A stretch of 64,000 bases of DNA, taken from NCBI RefSeq assembly GCF_902499125.1, contig NZ_CABVPX010000005.1:124001-188000 (forward strand), written 5' to 3'. This document shows positions 1-12,374 of this stretch, in pieces; within the stretch, counting starts at the first letter, position 1, and the number at the start of each line of letters is the position of its first letter. The DNA comes from Burkholderia arboris (GTDB taxonomy: Bacteria > Pseudomonadota > Gammaproteobacteria > Burkholderiales > Burkholderiaceae). Position numbers and translations under genes: made by a program. A model generated the notes under the pieces. It made no database searches. It was not told where the DNA came from and saw only the letters and a list, made by a program, of their open reading frames with translations.

Positions 1-1
1 G

Positions 2-3000
2 TTCATCGCGCGCCTGCTCGAGACCACGCTTGGCGACGAAGGCGCGCTCGATCCCGAGACGGCCGCGAAGCGGATCCGGCGCGCGCTGCGTGCGTTCGAC
101 CAGGCCGCGATCCATACGATCCACGCGTTCTGCCAGCGTGCGCTGCAGGAAGCGCCGTTCGCGGCGGCGATGCCGTTCGCGTTCGACATGGAGGCCGACG
201 ACGCGTCGCTGCGCTTCGAACTCGCGGCGGATTTCTGGCGCACGCGTGTCGAACCGGCGGCCGCACGCTGGCCGGGCTTCGCCACTTGGCTCGTCGAATC
301 GGGGGCCGGCCCGGCCGCGCTCGATGCGCAGCTCGCGCGCCGGCTGAAGAAGCCGCTCGCCGCGCTGCGCTGGGACGGCGTGACCGAGCCTGACGAATCG
401 GCCGAAGCGGCCGCGGCCGAATGCTTCGCCGAGGCGGCGCGGATGTGGGCGGCCGAGCGCGATGCGATCGATGCGCTGCTGCGCTCCGCGCAGCCCGTGC
501 TCAATCAGCGTTCGCACAAGCCCGACGCGGTCGCCGATGCGCTGGCTGCATGGACGGCGCATTTGGCGCAGGGCAATGCGACGGCCGCACTGCCGAAAGC
601 CGCACTGAAGCTCACGCAAACCGCGCTGACGAAGGCGACGAAAAAGGGCGGGTCAACGCCCGCGCATGCGTTTTTCGATGTCGCGGACGCGCTCGACGCC
701 GCAGTGGCCGCCGCCGAGGCCGCGCAGCGCGCGCGCTGGCTCGCGCTGATCGCCGAATGGCTCGACATGGCGCCCGGCGAACTGGCCGAGCGCAAGCGCA
801 CGCGTCGCGTCGTGTCGTTCGACGATCTGCTTGCGAACCTGTATCACGCGCTGCATGCGCATCCGTGGCTGGCCGAGACGCTGCGCGCGCGCTATCCGGC
901 CGCGCTGATCGACGAGTTCCAGGATACCGACCCGCTGCAGTTCGCGATCTTCGACCGGATCTTCGCGCCGGGCGGCCCGCTGTTTCTCGTCGGCGATCCG
1001 AAGCAGGCGATCTACAGCTTCCGCGCGGCCGATCTGCATACTTATCTTGCGGCGCGCGCGAGCGCGAGCGCGTGCTACACGCTCGCGGTCAACCAGCGTT
1101 CGACGCCCGCGATCGTCGATGCGTGCAACCGCTTCTTCATGTCGAATCCGCGCGCCTTCGTGCTCGACGGGCTCGACTATTACGCGGTGCGCGCCGGCAC
1201 GCGCGCGCGCGCACCGTTCTTCGACGAAACCGATCCGGGCCCGGCCGGCGATTTCCGCGTGTGGGCCCTGCCCGGCGGCGAACGCACGCTGCTCAAGCGC
1301 GACGCCCAGGCGCAGGCCGCGCAGGCCTGCGCGGCCGAAATTGCGCGGCTGATGCGCGGTGCGCGCGAAGGGCGCGTGCGGCTCGGCGACAAGCCGCTGT
1401 CGCCGGGCGACATCGCGGTGCTCGTGCAAACGCACCGGCAGGGCAGTCTCGTGAAGCGCGTGCTTGCCACGTGGGGCATCGGCAGCGTCGAACTGGCACA
1501 GGCGTCGGTGTTTTCCACCGGCGACGCCGAGCAGCTCGAGCGCGTGCTGGCGGCGATCGATGCGCCGGGCGACCTGCGGCGTCTGCGCGCGGCGCTCGCG
1601 TCCGACTGGTTCGGCCTCGATGCCGGCGCATTGTGGCGCATGGAGCAGGGCGACGGCGATGCCTCCCGCGACGCGTCGGCGGCCGACGGCGCCGATGCGA
1701 TGAGCTGGGTCGAGCGCTTCTCGCGGTATCGGCTGTTGTGGCGCGAACGCGGTTTCGCGGTGATGTGGCGCACGTTCACGCGCGAGCTGCGGATCGCCGA
1801 ACGGCTGATGGCCGGTGCGGACGGCGAGCGTCGCGTGACGGACATCAACCATCTGGCCGAGCTGACGCAAGCGCGCGCATCCGCGCAGCCGGGTATCGCG
1901 CCGACGCTGCGCTGGCTCGCCGCGCAACGGCTCGACGGTGGCGGCGAGGAGGCGCAGTTGCGGCTCGAATCGGATCGCAACCTCGTGCAGATCGTGACCG
2001 TGCACAAATCGAAGGGCCTCGAATACGCGGTCGTGTTCTGTCCGTTCCTGAACGACGGCGGGTTGCGCGAGCCGCCTTCGTCCGCGCTGCCCGATGCGCG
2101 CGAGTATCACGACGATGCGGGCGACGCGGTGCTGCATTACGGATGCGACGACGAGGCGGCCGCGCATGCGGCGCGGCAGGCATTGCGCGAGCAGGCCGCG
2201 GAACGTGCACGGCTCGTCTACGTGGCGCTCACGCGCGCGGTCTATCGCTGCTACGTGGTCGCGGGGCCGTACCTGTCGTCGCGTTCGACGCGCGAAGCGC
2301 GGCGCAGCGTGCTCAACTGGCTTGTCGCCGGCGCCGGCCAGTCGTTCGATGCGTGGCTCGACGAACCGCCCGACGAAGCTGCGCTCGACGCGGCGTGGCA
2401 GGCGCTCGCGGGCGGCCCCGTGTGCGTCGCGCCGCTGCCGGCGCCCGCGCGCCGCGAGCGTCTCGCGGCCGGGCACGACGCCTCGCAGACGCTCGCGGCG
2501 CGCCATGCGACGCGCGTGCTGCGCGATGCGTGGCGGATGGCGAGTTTCAGCTCGCTGACCGCGTCGATGGCGCGCGAGGAGGCGGGTGTTGCGGCGGTAC
2601 CCGACGACGAGCTGCGGCCCGATCACGATGCGCTTGCCGAGGTGACGCCGGACGGCGAATGGCTGTTCGCCGATCCGGTCGTGGCCGAGCCGCCGGACGA
2701 CGACATCCTCGTGTTCCCGCGAGGAGCGGCCGCCGGCGAATGCCTGCACCGCCTGTTCGAACTCAGCCGGTTCACGGAACCCGAATCGTGGCACAAGGCC
2801 GCGCTCGGCGCGTTGCACGACCGGCCGGTCGAGGCCGAACCGGAACTCGCGACGCGCCTGCCGGCGATGATGGCGCAGCTCGTCGACGATGTCGTGCACA
2901 CCGAGCTCGTGCCGGGCATGCGGCTCGTCGATCTCGATCCGGCGAAGCGGCTCGACGAAATGGGTTTCCTGTTCCCGGCGCCGTCGCTCGACCTGACGGC

Positions 3001-3433
3001 GCTGCGCCGGCTGCTGGTCGCGCACGGTTATCCGGACGTTGCACTGGAGGCGGGCATGCTCGCCGGTTTCATCAAGGGTTTCATCGACATGATCGTCGAA
3101 CACGACGGCCGTTTCTGGATCGTCGACTGGAAGTCGAACCATCTCGGCACGACGCCGGATGCCTACGGCCCGCGCGCGCTCGACGTCGCGATGGCCGATC
3201 ACGCGTATCACCTGCAGGCGCTGCTCTACACGGTCGCGCTGCATCGCTACCTGCGCGGGCGGCTGCCCGATTACGACTACGACACACACATCGCGGGCTA
3301 TCTGTACCTGTTCGTGCGCGGCGTGCGGCCGGGCTGGCGCAGCAGCGGCGAGCCGGCCGGCGTGCATGCGCGGCGGCCCGCGCGCGCGCTCGTCGACGCA
3401 CTCGACCGGATGATGGAAGGGGGCCGCGCATGA
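2..3433 (+). CDS. recB: RecB, exonuclease V beta subunit (5' end outside window)
   Basis: The reading frame is open from the first complete codon, so the gene starts upstream and its Walker A region is missing. RecB is the 3'-5' helicase and nuclease subunit of RecBCD, which processes double-strand breaks in the cytoplasm. Visible superfamily I helicase motifs are IHAFCQ near base 120, DEFQDTDP near 910, VGDPKQAIYSFR near 990 and VHKSKGLEY near 2000. The C-terminal nuclease domain carries the IVDWKSN motif near 3120, which holds the catalytic Asp and Lys. The TGA stop overlaps the recD ATG (ATGA), which indicates translational coupling. recC would be expected upstream but lies outside the window. 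Confidence 0.97.
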   Translation, partial: FIARLLETTLGDEGALDPETAAKRIRRALRAFDQAAIHTIHAFCQRALQEAPFAAAMPFAFDMEADDASLRFELAADFWRTRVEPAAARWPGFATWLVESGAGPAALDAQLARRLKKPLAALRWDGVTEPDESAEAAAAECFAEAARMWAAERDAIDALLRSAQPVLNQRSHKPDAVADALAAWTAHLAQGNATAALPKAALKLTQTALTKATKKGGSTPAHAFFDVADALDAAVAAAEAAQRARWLALIAEWLDMAPGELAERKRTRRVVSFDDLLANLYHALHAHPWLAETLRARYPAALIDEFQDTDPLQFAIFDRIFAPGGPLFLVGDPKQAIYSFRAADLHTYLAARASASACYTLAVNQRSTPAIVDACNRFFMSNPRAFVLDGLDYYAVRAGTRARAPFFDETDPGPAGDFRVWALPGGERTLLKRDAQAQAAQACAAEIARLMRGAREGRVRLGDKPLSPGDIAVLVQTHRQGSLVKRVLATWGIGSVELAQASVFSTGDAEQLERVLAAIDAPGDLRRLRAALASDWFGLDAGALWRMEQGDGDASRDASAADGADAMSWVERFSRYRLLWRERGFAVMWRTFTRELRIAERLMAGADGERRVTDINHLAELTQARASAQPGIAPTLRWLAAQRLDGGGEEAQLRLESDRNLVQIVTVHKSKGLEYAVVFCPFLNDGGLREPPSSALPDAREYHDDAGDAVLHYGCDDEAAAHAARQALREQAAERARLVYVALTRAVYRCYVVAGPYLSSRSTREARRSVLNWLVAGAGQSFDAWLDEPPDEAALDAAWQALAGGPVCVAPLPAPARRERLAAGHDASQTLAARHATRVLRDAWRMASFSSLTASMAREEAGVAAVPDDELRPDHDALAEVTPDGEWLFADPVVAEPPDDDILVFPRGAAAGECLHRLFELSRFTEPESWHKAALGALHDRPVEAEPELATRLPAMMAQLVDDVVHTELVPGMRLVDLDPAKRLDEMGFLFPAPSLDLTALRRLLVAHGYPDVALEAGMLAGFIKGFIDMIVEHDGRFWIVDWKSNHLGTTPDAYGPRALDVAMADHAYHLQALLYTVALHRYLRGRLPDYDYDTHIAGYLYLFVRGVRPGWRSSGEPAGVHARRPARALVDALDRMMEGGRA

Positions 3434-5742
3434 ATGCGTCCGACGACATGCTCGAATTCACCGGCGGCCTCGTCGCACGGCTGCCCGAGCCGGCCGATTT
3501 CGGCATCGCGCTCGCGGAAGGGTTTGCACGGCGCATCGGCGATCTTGCGCGGCGTGCCGGTGCGCCGTCCGCGTCGGCACGCTGGGCGGCGCGCGCCGCG
3601 TTCGCGACGAGCCGCGCGACCGCGGGCGGCCACGTATGCGTCGCGCTCGGCGCACTCGCGCAGCGCTACGAAGCGCCGCTCGACGAGGTGCGTGCCGCGC
3701 TCGCGGCAAGCGGCGTGGTTGCGTTCGGCACGCTCGCGCGCGGCGACGAGCGGCCGCTGATCGTCGACCGGCACGATCACCTGTACCTGTCGCGCTATTT
3801 CGATTACGAACGGCGTCTGGCCGATGCGCTCGTCGCGCAGGCCGGCGTTGCCGCGCCCGACGAAGGCCTGTCGCCCGACCGGTTGCGCGACAGCCTCTCA
3901 CGATACTTCGGGCCGGCCACCGGCGAAGTCGACTGGCAGCGCGTGGCGGCGATCGTCGCGCTGACGGGGCGCGTGACGATCGTCAGCGGCGGTCCCGGCA
4001 CGGGCAAGACGACGACCGTCGTCGGCGTGCTGGCTTGTCTGCTCGACGCACATCCGGGGCTGCGCGTCGCGCTGGCCGCGCCGACCGGCAAGGCCGCACA
4101 GCGGATGCAGGAGGCGCTGCATGCGCGCGCCGGCGATCTGCCGCCCGAACTCGCGGCGCGCCTGCCCGACACGTCGTACACGCTGCATCGGCTGCTGGGC
4201 GGTGGCGGGGCGGCCGGCTTCCGGCATCATCGCGACAATCCGTTGCCGTACGATCTGATCGTCGTCGACGAGGCGTCGATGATCGACGTCGCGCTCGCCG
4301 CGCATCTGCTCGACGCGCTCGCGCCGGGCGCGCGGCTCGTGTTGCTTGGGGACAAGGATCAGCTGGCCGCGGTCGAGGCCGGCGCCGTATTTGCGGAGCT
4401 GAGCGCGCGACCGACGTTCACCGCTGCGGCGCGCGCGCGCATCGCGCAGGCACTCGGCATCGACGACGCGTCGTTCGCCGCGGCGTTGCCGGTGCCGGAC
4501 GAAGCTGCGCCGGCGATGGCGCCCGCTGCGAGTCCGGCTGCCGCAGCCGTGCGCGCGCCGGCGTTGCCATCGGCGTCCGCTTCCGTTTCACGCATGCCGG
4601 CGTCCCGGCCGAAAGCCGATCCGCGACAGGCATCTCTGTTCGACGACGAACCGCAGGATGACGAAGGTTCGTCGGCCGGGACGGTATCGCCACCGCTCGC
4701 CGTAACGGCGCCGGCTGATATCGGCGGCGCCGTTTCAGCAGGCGGCACACCCGCATGGATCGAGGTCGACGAACTCGCCTGGCTCGATGACGTCGAACTG
4801 CCGCCGTTCGACGCGGGTGATATGGCGCTTGCGTCGGTCACGGCAGCCACATCGGCATCGACCGACGAAGCCGCCGCCGCGTCCGGCATCGTGCTCGCTC
4901 CGGCGCCGCTCGCCGACTGCGTCGTGTGGCTCGAGCGCAATTACCGCTTCGGTCTCGATTCGCCGATCGGGCGGCTGTCGCTGGCGATCCGCAGCGGCGA
5001 CGTGCAGGCCGCACTCGATGCACTGCCCGCGGACGACGCAGCCGCGGCGTCCTTCCACGACGATGCGGGCGATACGCTTGCGTCGTCGACGGTCGAGCGG
5101 CTTGCACGGCGATTCAGCGCATACCTCGACGCATTGCGCGACGCGCTGGCCGCGCCGGTGCCCGATCCGCTGCCGCTGTTCGATGCGCTCAACCGGTTCC
5201 GGATCCTGTGCGCGACCCGCAGCGGCTCGCGCGGCGCCGAACACGTCAATGCGCTGGTGGCCGCGCACGTGCGGCATGCGGCGCGCGTGCCGCTCGCGGT
5301 CGGGGCGCACTGGTTCACCGGGCGGCCGATCATGGTGACGCGCAACGACTATGCGCTGGGGCTGTTCAATGGCGACATCGGCATCGCGTTGCCCGACGCG
5401 CACGGTGTGCTGCGCGTGTGGTTCCGGCGCGCGGACGGCACCGCGCGCGCGGTGTCGCCCGCTGCGTTGCCGCCGCACGAAACGGCATTTGCGCTGACGG
5501 TGCACAAATCGCAGGGCTCGGAATTCGACGAAGCCGCGCTCGTGCTGCCGGCATCGTTCGGCCGGGTGCTCACGCGCGAGCTCGTCTATACGGCCGTCAC
5601 GCGCGCCCGCACGCGCGTGCAGGTGATCGGGCCGCGGCGTGTGCTGGCGCAGGCGGTCGCGACGCGCACGCAGCGCGATTCGGGGCTGGCGGCACGCGTC
5701 GACGAGGCGCTCGCACGGCGCCGCAAGGAGGCATCGCGATGA
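3430..5742 (+). CDS. recD: RecD, exonuclease V alpha subunit with a long disordered insert
   Basis: RecD is the 5'-3' helicase subunit of RecBCD (770 aa). The start ATG overlaps the recB stop by 4 bp. Walker A ([10 protein letters not shown]) lies near residue 187, Walker B-type VVDEASMID near 280, and the C-terminal helicase block contains [12 protein letters not shown] and [10 protein letters not shown]. The E. coli protein is about 610 aa. The extra length is an Ala/Pro/Ser/Asp-rich segment at roughly residues 355-495, inserted after the [13 protein letters not shown] motif and before the LERNYRFG motif. This insert contains QASLF at residues 400-404, which resembles a beta-clamp-binding pentapeptide. 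The insert looks disordered and is probably lineage-specific. The stop overlaps the next start. Confidence 0.95.
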   Translation: MNASDDMLEFTGGLVARLPEPADFGIALAEGFARRIGDLARRAGAPSASARWAARAAFATSRATAGGHVCVALGALAQRYEAPLDEVRAALAASGVVAFGTLARGDERPLIVDRHDHLYLSRYFDYERRLADALVAQAGVAAPDEGLSPDRLRDSLSRYFGPATGEVDWQRVAAIVALTGRVTIVSGGPGTGKTTTVVGVLACLLDAHPGLRVALAAPTGKAAQRMQEALHARAGDLPPELAARLPDTSYTLHRLLGGGGAAGFRHHRDNPLPYDLIVVDEASMIDVALAAHLLDALAPGARLVLLGDKDQLAAVEAGAVFAELSARPTFTAAARARIAQALGIDDASFAAALPVPDEAAPAMAPAASPAAAAVRAPALPSASASVSRMPASRPKADPRQASLFDDEPQDDEGSSAGTVSPPLAVTAPADIGGAVSAGGTPAWIEVDELAWLDDVELPPFDAGDMALASVTAATSASTDEAAAASGIVLAPAPLADCVVWLERNYRFGLDSPIGRLSLAIRSGDVQAALDALPADDAAAASFHDDAGDTLASSTVERLARRFSAYLDALRDALAAPVPDPLPLFDALNRFRILCATRSGSRGAEHVNALVAAHVRHAARVPLAVGAHWFTGRPIMVTRNDYALGLFNGDIGIALPDAHGVLRVWFRRADGTARAVSPAALPPHETAFALTVHKSQGSEFDEAALVLPASFGRVLTRELVYTAVTRARTRVQVIGPRRVLAQAVATRTQRDSGLAARVDEALARRRKEASR

Positions 5743-6143
5743 TGATCCGCTACACGCTCGATCCGGCCGACGTCGAATGGACGGCCGTGCGCGCGCAGGG
5801 TGCGGGCGGGCAGAACGTGAACAAGGTGTCGAGTGCGATTCATCTGCGCTTCGACATCCGCGCGTCGTCGCTGCCGCCGGTCATCAAGGAGCGGCTTCTC
5901 GCGTTGTCGGACCAGCGCATCACGCGCGACGGCATCGTCGTGATCAAGTCGCAGGAATATCGCACGCAGGAGAAGAACCGCGAGGCCGCGCTCGCGCGGC
6001 TCGATGCGCTGATCGGCGGCGTCGCGTATACGCCGCGCGCACGGGTGGCGACGCGGCCGACGCGTGCGTCGAAGGAGCGGCGGCTCGAGCACAAGTCGCG
6101 CCGTAGCGTGGTGAAGTCGGGACGAGGGAAAGTGGTCGACTGA
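5739..6143 (+). CDS. arfB: ArfB (YaeJ) stalled-ribosome rescue peptidyl-tRNA hydrolase
   Basis: This 134-aa protein has the release-factor catalytic loop GAGGQNVNK, with GGQ at residues 23-25, and a basic C-terminal tail ([13 protein letters not shown]). In ArfB that tail enters the empty mRNA channel of a stalled 70S ribosome so that the GGQ loop can hydrolyse the peptidyl-tRNA. Size and both regions match the family. Two consecutive ATG codons are possible starts. The first, at 5739, overlaps the recD TGA and an AAGGAG-type site lies 9-14 bases upstream, so ArfB seems translationally coupled to recD. It is the last gene of the recB-recD-arfB group. Confidence 0.93.
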   Translation: MMIRYTLDPADVEWTAVRAQGAGGQNVNKVSSAIHLRFDIRASSLPPVIKERLLALSDQRITRDGIVVIKSQEYRTQEKNREAALARLDALIGGVAYTPRARVATRPTRASKERRLEHKSRRSVVKSGRGKVVD

Positions 6144-6193
6144 CGAGCGAATGGCCGGCGGCCCTCGCAGGCCGGCGTCCACCGCCTGCGCGG

Positions 6194-7474
6194 CTAGCGC
6201 ATCACGGTCCCCGCGCTGTCGAGCACGAAGTCGACGCAGAACACGACGAGCCGGCGCTGTGCGCGGATCGCGACGGCGGCCGTATAGCAGTCGCGGCCTT
6301 CCGTCAGCGAGAAGTGCGGGCCCATCAGCGCGACGCGCCCGGGTGCGGCGATCGCGCGCTGGAAGTATGGGCGGCGCGACCAGTTGCTGTGGGTTTCCGG
6401 AAACAGCGGCGCGAGGCGGGTGACGCTCGCCTGGTTGTCGTCGGCAGGTGCGCCGATCGACGGCAGGAACTGCTCGCCGATCTCGTCGGTGACGAACACG
6501 CGACGCGCGGCCGGCACCGCGAACACGCGTTGCGCGGCATCCTGCAGGTTGCCGCTCGCCGAAAACGCGGCCGCACCGGTGAGTACCAGCCGTTCGATTG
6601 CGTCGAAGCCCGGCTGCTCGGCGACGACGGGCGTGTGCCGGCGGGCGATGAAGCGCCGCCACGCGGCGTCGAGCATCGCGGGCGCTGCCGCGCTCGCGTG
6701 CGCGATCGATGCATCGGGCTGGCCGAACTGGAAACCCTGCACGAAATCGATGTCGGCTTCCATCAGCGCCTGCAGCGCGTCATCGCTTTCGACGCCTTCG
6801 GCCAGCACCATCGCGCCGGCCTGGTGCAGCATCGACACGAGGTGATGCATGATGCGGCGGTCGTCGGCCGAGCCGGTCGAACGCTCGACGAGCGAGCGGT
6901 CGAGCTTGACGATGTCGGGCCGTGCCCGCCACACGCGGTCGAAGTTCGAGAAACCGGTGCCGAAATCGTCGATCGCGATCAGGAAGTCGCGATGCTGGAT
7001 CATGTCGATCGTGCGGGCGAGCGCGGCTTCGTCGCGCGCCGGCTGTTCGACGACTTCCAGCACGATGCGGTTCGGCGGCAGCGCGAAATGCCGGCACAGC
7101 GCCTCGACGAACTCGCGCTGCACGAGGCCCGTATCGAGCACGCGTGGCGTCACGTTCAGGAACAGCCAGCCGTCGCCGATGCCCTGTGCAACGAAGTTGG
7201 CCGTGTGCAGGCAGCGCGCGAGCCGGTCGAGCAGCAGCGCGTCGGCGTCGGCGCGCGTCCGGTCGAAGAGGGCGGTGGGCGATATCAGCGCGCCGTTCGC
7301 GTCGACGACGCGCAGCAGCGCCTCGTAACCGACGACGCGCTTGTGCGTGATCGACAGCACGGGCTGGAATACGCTGCGCAGCGTCGTCGTGCGATAGGTG
7401 GCGACCCAGCCGCCGGGCGTCGGCGTGAGGCGTTCGAGCAGGGAGTCGAGCGATAGGTCGCGGGCGGGCTTCAT
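6194..7474 (-). CDS. EAL-domain cyclic-di-GMP phosphodiesterase with C-terminal sensor-like domain
   Basis: The predicted 426-aa cytoplasmic protein hydrolyses or binds cyclic di-GMP. The EAL domain covers about residues 25-260. The main catalytic signatures are present: EALLR, the Asn of LFLNVTP, LEVVE, DDFGTGFS, KLD, AEGVE and a late QG. An active enzyme is therefore likely, although DDFGTGYS is the commoner form. No GGDEF domain is seen. The C-terminal third resembles the PAS/PDC-like domain found after EAL in YkuI-type proteins and may bind a ligand. The frame stays open upstream, but the ATG at 7474 gives the natural start just before the EAL domain. It is monocistronic, pointing away from arfB. 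Confidence 0.88.
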   Translation of the reverse strand: MKPARDLSLDSLLERLTPTPGGWVATYRTTTLRSVFQPVLSITHKRVVGYEALLRVVDANGALISPTALFDRTRADADALLLDRLARCLHTANFVAQGIGDGWLFLNVTPRVLDTGLVQREFVEALCRHFALPPNRIVLEVVEQPARDEAALARTIDMIQHRDFLIAIDDFGTGFSNFDRVWRARPDIVKLDRSLVERSTGSADDRRIMHHLVSMLHQAGAMVLAEGVESDDALQALMEADIDFVQGFQFGQPDASIAHASAAAPAMLDAAWRRFIARRHTPVVAEQPGFDAIERLVLTGAAAFSASGNLQDAAQRVFAVPAARRVFVTDEIGEQFLPSIGAPADDNQASVTRLAPLFPETHSNWSRRPYFQRAIAAPGRVALMGPHFSLTEGRDCYTAAVAIRAQRRLVVFCVDFVLDSAGTVMR

Positions 7475-7949
7475 GTCAACGGTGCCCGGGAGCGAGCGGC
7501 GGCGCCCCACCACGCTGATGCAGTCGCATGCGCAGGCGGGCGCGAGAGAACGTGAGGCATCGAGACCGCCTTCTGCGGATAGGTTTCCCGAGTGTAACGG
7601 CATTGCGGCGGCGCGCGTATCAGGGAAACTCCAGACGCAAACGGTACACCGCGCCATCCCGGCCCGTGCGCAGCGGCGATCCGCGCCGCACGCGTGCGCG
7701 CCTTGCATGACCGCCACGAAGCGAAGTGCGCTGCAGCGGCCGATGACAATCCCGCGCAATGCCGGTGGCGTGACCGTGCGCTGCGGGCGCTGCGGGCGCT
7801 GGATGTGCGGGTGATGCGGGAAATCCCGGCGGCCGGGCGTCGCCGTCAGACGAATGCCGATGCGCTGCGGTGCCATTCGCGGCGCGTCGGCAGACCGGTG
7901 CCGCATCGCCGTCGCTGCACGCCGGGCGACGATGCGCGCACGCGGACCG
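7475..7949. other. Gene-free stretch between EAL gene and DMT gene
   Basis: This stretch holds no reading frame with recognisable protein features. It should contain the promoter of the EAL gene and the 3' end of the transporter transcript. I see no clear terminator hairpin, repeat or operator in it. Confidence 0.5.
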
Positions 7950-8876
7950 TCAGGTCGCTTCGCCGCCGCGCGGCCGGATCCCCGGAATCCGCTTGATCAC
8001 GCCGGTCGCGAGCGCGGTGCCGACGAGTACGATCGCGCAGCCTTCGATCATCACGGCCGACACGTGTTCGCCCAGGAACAGCGCGCCCCACAGCAGCCCG
8101 AATACGGGGATCACGAACGTCACGGTAATCGCGCGGGCGGGGCCGACATGCGCGATCAGGTAGAAGAAGATGAAATACGCGATGCCCGTGCACGCGATGC
8201 CGAGGGCAAGTACCGAGCCCCATGCGTGCACGCCGACCGGCGCGGACGGCCAGGTGGCGATCGCGAACGGCAGCAGCAGGACGGACGAGCCGATCATGCT
8301 GCCGGCTGCATTGACGAGCGGATCGACGCCGCTGAGCTTGCGCTTCGTGTAATTGGCCGCGATGCCGTACAGCAGTGTCGCGCCGAGCGCCGCGGCGGCG
8401 GCGAGCGCGGTCGCGCTGGCGCCCGTGTCGCCGTGCGCGTTCGCGATCTGGTTCCACACGAGCGTGAGCACGCCGGCAAACCCGATCACGAGGCCGAGTG
8501 CGCGCGGCAGCGACAGCTTGTCCTTCAGCCACAGGTACGCGACGAGCGCGCCCCACAGCGGCGTCGTCGCGTTGATCACCGACGTCAGGCCGGCCGACAG
8601 CGTCAGTTCGGCGAACGCGAACAGGCAGAACGGGATGCCAGAATTCAGCGCGCCGACGACGAACAGCGGCCACGCGTGACGGCGCAACCGGGTGCCGAGG
8701 TCGGCGGGTTTGAAGCGCGTGAGCGCGAAGCCGGTGAGAAACAGCGCACCGATGCCCACGCGCAGGGCCATCAGCGGCGCGACGCCGAAATCGACCACGC
8801 CGATCCGGATGAACAGGAATGATGCGCCCCACAGGGCAGCGAGCACGGTCAGCAGGAAAGCATTCTTGGGCGACAT
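7950..8876 (-). CDS. DMT-superfamily transporter, EamA family (RhaT/YdcZ-like exporter)
   Basis: This 308-aa membrane protein has about ten hydrophobic segments in two homologous EamA halves (about residues 8-140 and 155-295). It starts with the family-typical LTVLAALWGASFLFIRI. Such proteins export amino acids or other metabolites, but substrate cannot be told from sequence. The PLWGALVAYLWLKDKLS motif closes the first repeat, and a similar PVFGLLWGALFLGE motif closes the second. It is transcribed alone on the minus strand. A second, unrelated-looking EamA protein lies at 15366-16529. Confidence 0.9.
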   Translation of the reverse strand: MSPKNAFLLTVLAALWGASFLFIRIGVVDFGVAPLMALRVGIGALFLTGFALTRFKPADLGTRLRRHAWPLFVVGALNSGIPFCLFAFAELTLSAGLTSVINATTPLWGALVAYLWLKDKLSLPRALGLVIGFAGVLTLVWNQIANAHGDTGASATALAAAAALGATLLYGIAANYTKRKLSGVDPLVNAAGSMIGSSVLLLPFAIATWPSAPVGVHAWGSVLALGIACTGIAYFIFFYLIAHVGPARAITVTFVIPVFGLLWGALFLGEHVSAVMIEGCAIVLVGTALATGVIKRIPGIRPRGGEAT

Positions 8877-9019
8877 CGTTTGGCGAGGGCGGGGACGGGA
8901 TGCGAAGAATCTTACACCGCGTTACCACGCCGTCGTTTCACAATGGGATGAAACGACAAGAAACGGGAATGGGGCCGGTTGCGGGGGCCGGGCGGCCGTC
9001 CGTCGACGGCCGTGCCCGG

Positions 9020-9274
9020 TCAGTGATGGCGCCAGCCGCCGCGCCCGCCAAAGCCGAAATTGAGCGACAGCGCCGGTCCCCAATAACCGCCCCACGCGGG
9101 TGCATACGCGGGGGCCGGATAGTAGTAGGCGGGGCCGGGGTCGACGTACACGGGCGCCGGCTGCACCGGCACCGGTGCGGCCGTGTAATAGCCGCCAGGA
9201 TAGTAGCCGTACGGGTAGTAGCAGCCGGCGAGCGTCGTGCAGGCGAGCGCCGCGGCGACGAGGGTCCTGTTCAT
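9020..9274 (-). CDS. Small Tyr/Pro/Gly-rich lipoprotein
   Basis: The 84-aa precursor has a lipoprotein signal peptide with the lipobox LAGC at residues 15-18. The mature part is dominated by Tyr, Pro, Gly and Ala (YYPYGYYPGGYY, PAYYYPAPAY) and ends GWRHH. A GGAGAG ribosome binding site lies 7 bases before the ATG. Proteins of this composition are common and poorly characterised in Burkholderia; an outer-membrane or periplasmic location is inferred from the lipobox. No catalytic motif is visible and I do not assign a function. Confidence 0.8.
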   Translation of the reverse strand: MNRTLVAAALACTTLAGCYYPYGYYPGGYYTAAPVPVQPAPVYVDPGPAYYYPAPAYAPAWGGYWGPALSLNFGFGGRGGWRHH

Positions 9275-9401
9275 GATGTCTCTCCGGCGGAGCCGGCAAT
9301 CGGCAGATGCTTAAGCTTAGGCCGCGCGCCGATGACACGGTGTGCAAAACGGTAACGGATCATTTCCGGGCGCGGGCGGGCATATTGCGGTGCCGCATGC
9401 G

Positions 9402-9434
9402 AAAACGGCGCTTCCGCATCGCGGAAACGCCGTT
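9402..9434 (-). terminator. Rho-independent terminator after the glycine-zipper lipoprotein
   Basis: Read on the minus strand, a 14-bp stem with one mismatch (AACGGCGTTTCCGC paired with GCGGAAGCGCCGTT) is closed by a 3-nt loop and followed by TTTTC. It lies 50 bp after the stop of the 9486-9698 gene. Confidence 0.75.
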
Positions 9435-9485
9435 GGACCGGCCAGGCTGCCGCCGCGCATTGCGCGGCGGGCCGTGACCGGCGGC

Positions 9486-9698
9486 TTACTTGCCGACCTG
9501 GTTACCGATGATGCCGCCGGCTGCCGCGCCGCCCAGCGTCGACAGCGCGCTGCCGCCGATCGCTGCGCCGGCGACGCCGCCGACACCCGCGCCGATTGCC
9601 GTGTCGCGCTGACGCCTCGTCATCGAATCGCAGGCCGACAGACTGGCCACCGTCGTGACGAGGAGAGCGCATACCCCAATACGCCGAATCGAAATCAT
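9486..9698 (-). CDS. Glycine-zipper (OsmB-like) lipoprotein
   Basis: The 70-aa precursor has a signal peptide with lipobox LSAC (Cys 23), then a short basic stretch (TRRQRD) and a glycine-zipper region rich in GxxxG repeats (AIGAGVGGVAGAAIGGSALSTLGGAAAGGIIGNQVG split across about residues 35-69). This architecture matches small OsmB-type outer-membrane lipoproteins. AGGACA acts as ribosome binding site 7 bases upstream of the ATG at 9698. Upstream in-frame codons exist but would spoil the signal peptide. A terminator follows. Confidence 0.85.
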   Translation of the reverse strand: MISIRRIGVCALLVTTVASLSACDSMTRRQRDTAIGAGVGGVAGAAIGGSALSTLGGAAAGGIIGNQVGK

Positions 9699-9862
9699 GA
9701 TCGTTGTCCTTGTGGTAGTGAATGGAGGGCGCGTGACCGGCTGGCGGCCACGCATGCCCCCAATCTACGCGCCGCCTGGCGGGGCTGCTGTAAGGACTTG
9801 TTAAGGCTCGCGCGGTTTCGTAATCAATTGTTTCCCGTGCATCGGCAGGCACACGACATGCG

Positions 9863-9890
9863 CAAAAAAGCCCGCTCGAAAGCGGGCTTC
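9863..9890 (-). terminator. Rho-independent terminator of thiC
   Basis: Minus-strand reading gives AAGCCCGCT, a short TTCG loop, AGCGGGCTT and then a run of T. The stem is perfect and the hairpin lies about 40 bp past the thiC stop codon. Confidence 0.9.
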
Positions 9891-9931
9891 GTGCATCGCG
9901 AGGCGATTCCGGTGCGGATCGCCGCGGGTGC

Positions 9932-12098
<2,167 letters not shown>

Positions 12099-12374
12099 TA
12101 GCAAGGGCACACGATACACCGGGTTTGCGGCGGTTTCAACCGGGCGTAGAGTGGTTATCCCGGTGCAGCCGCAACATGGCGGGCGGCGCGGCAGGCCGGG
12201 TGCACCGCAGCACATGCCTTTGCCGATCGGTCCGGCAGCCCGGTCGGCGGCGGCCGAGCGGTGCAGCATGACGGGTTGTCCGGCCTGCATAAAAAATATT
12301 TTCAGAGCGGCTGTCATTTCCCGCGACGTCGTCCGTCTATTCGGCTCCTCAAACCCATGTTTCGGAGAGATGTC

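Noticed and set aside
653-3367. Very long open frame on the minus strand opposite recB
   Set aside because: It is a composition effect of high-GC coding DNA; its protein has no domain and recB motifs on the other strand are clear.
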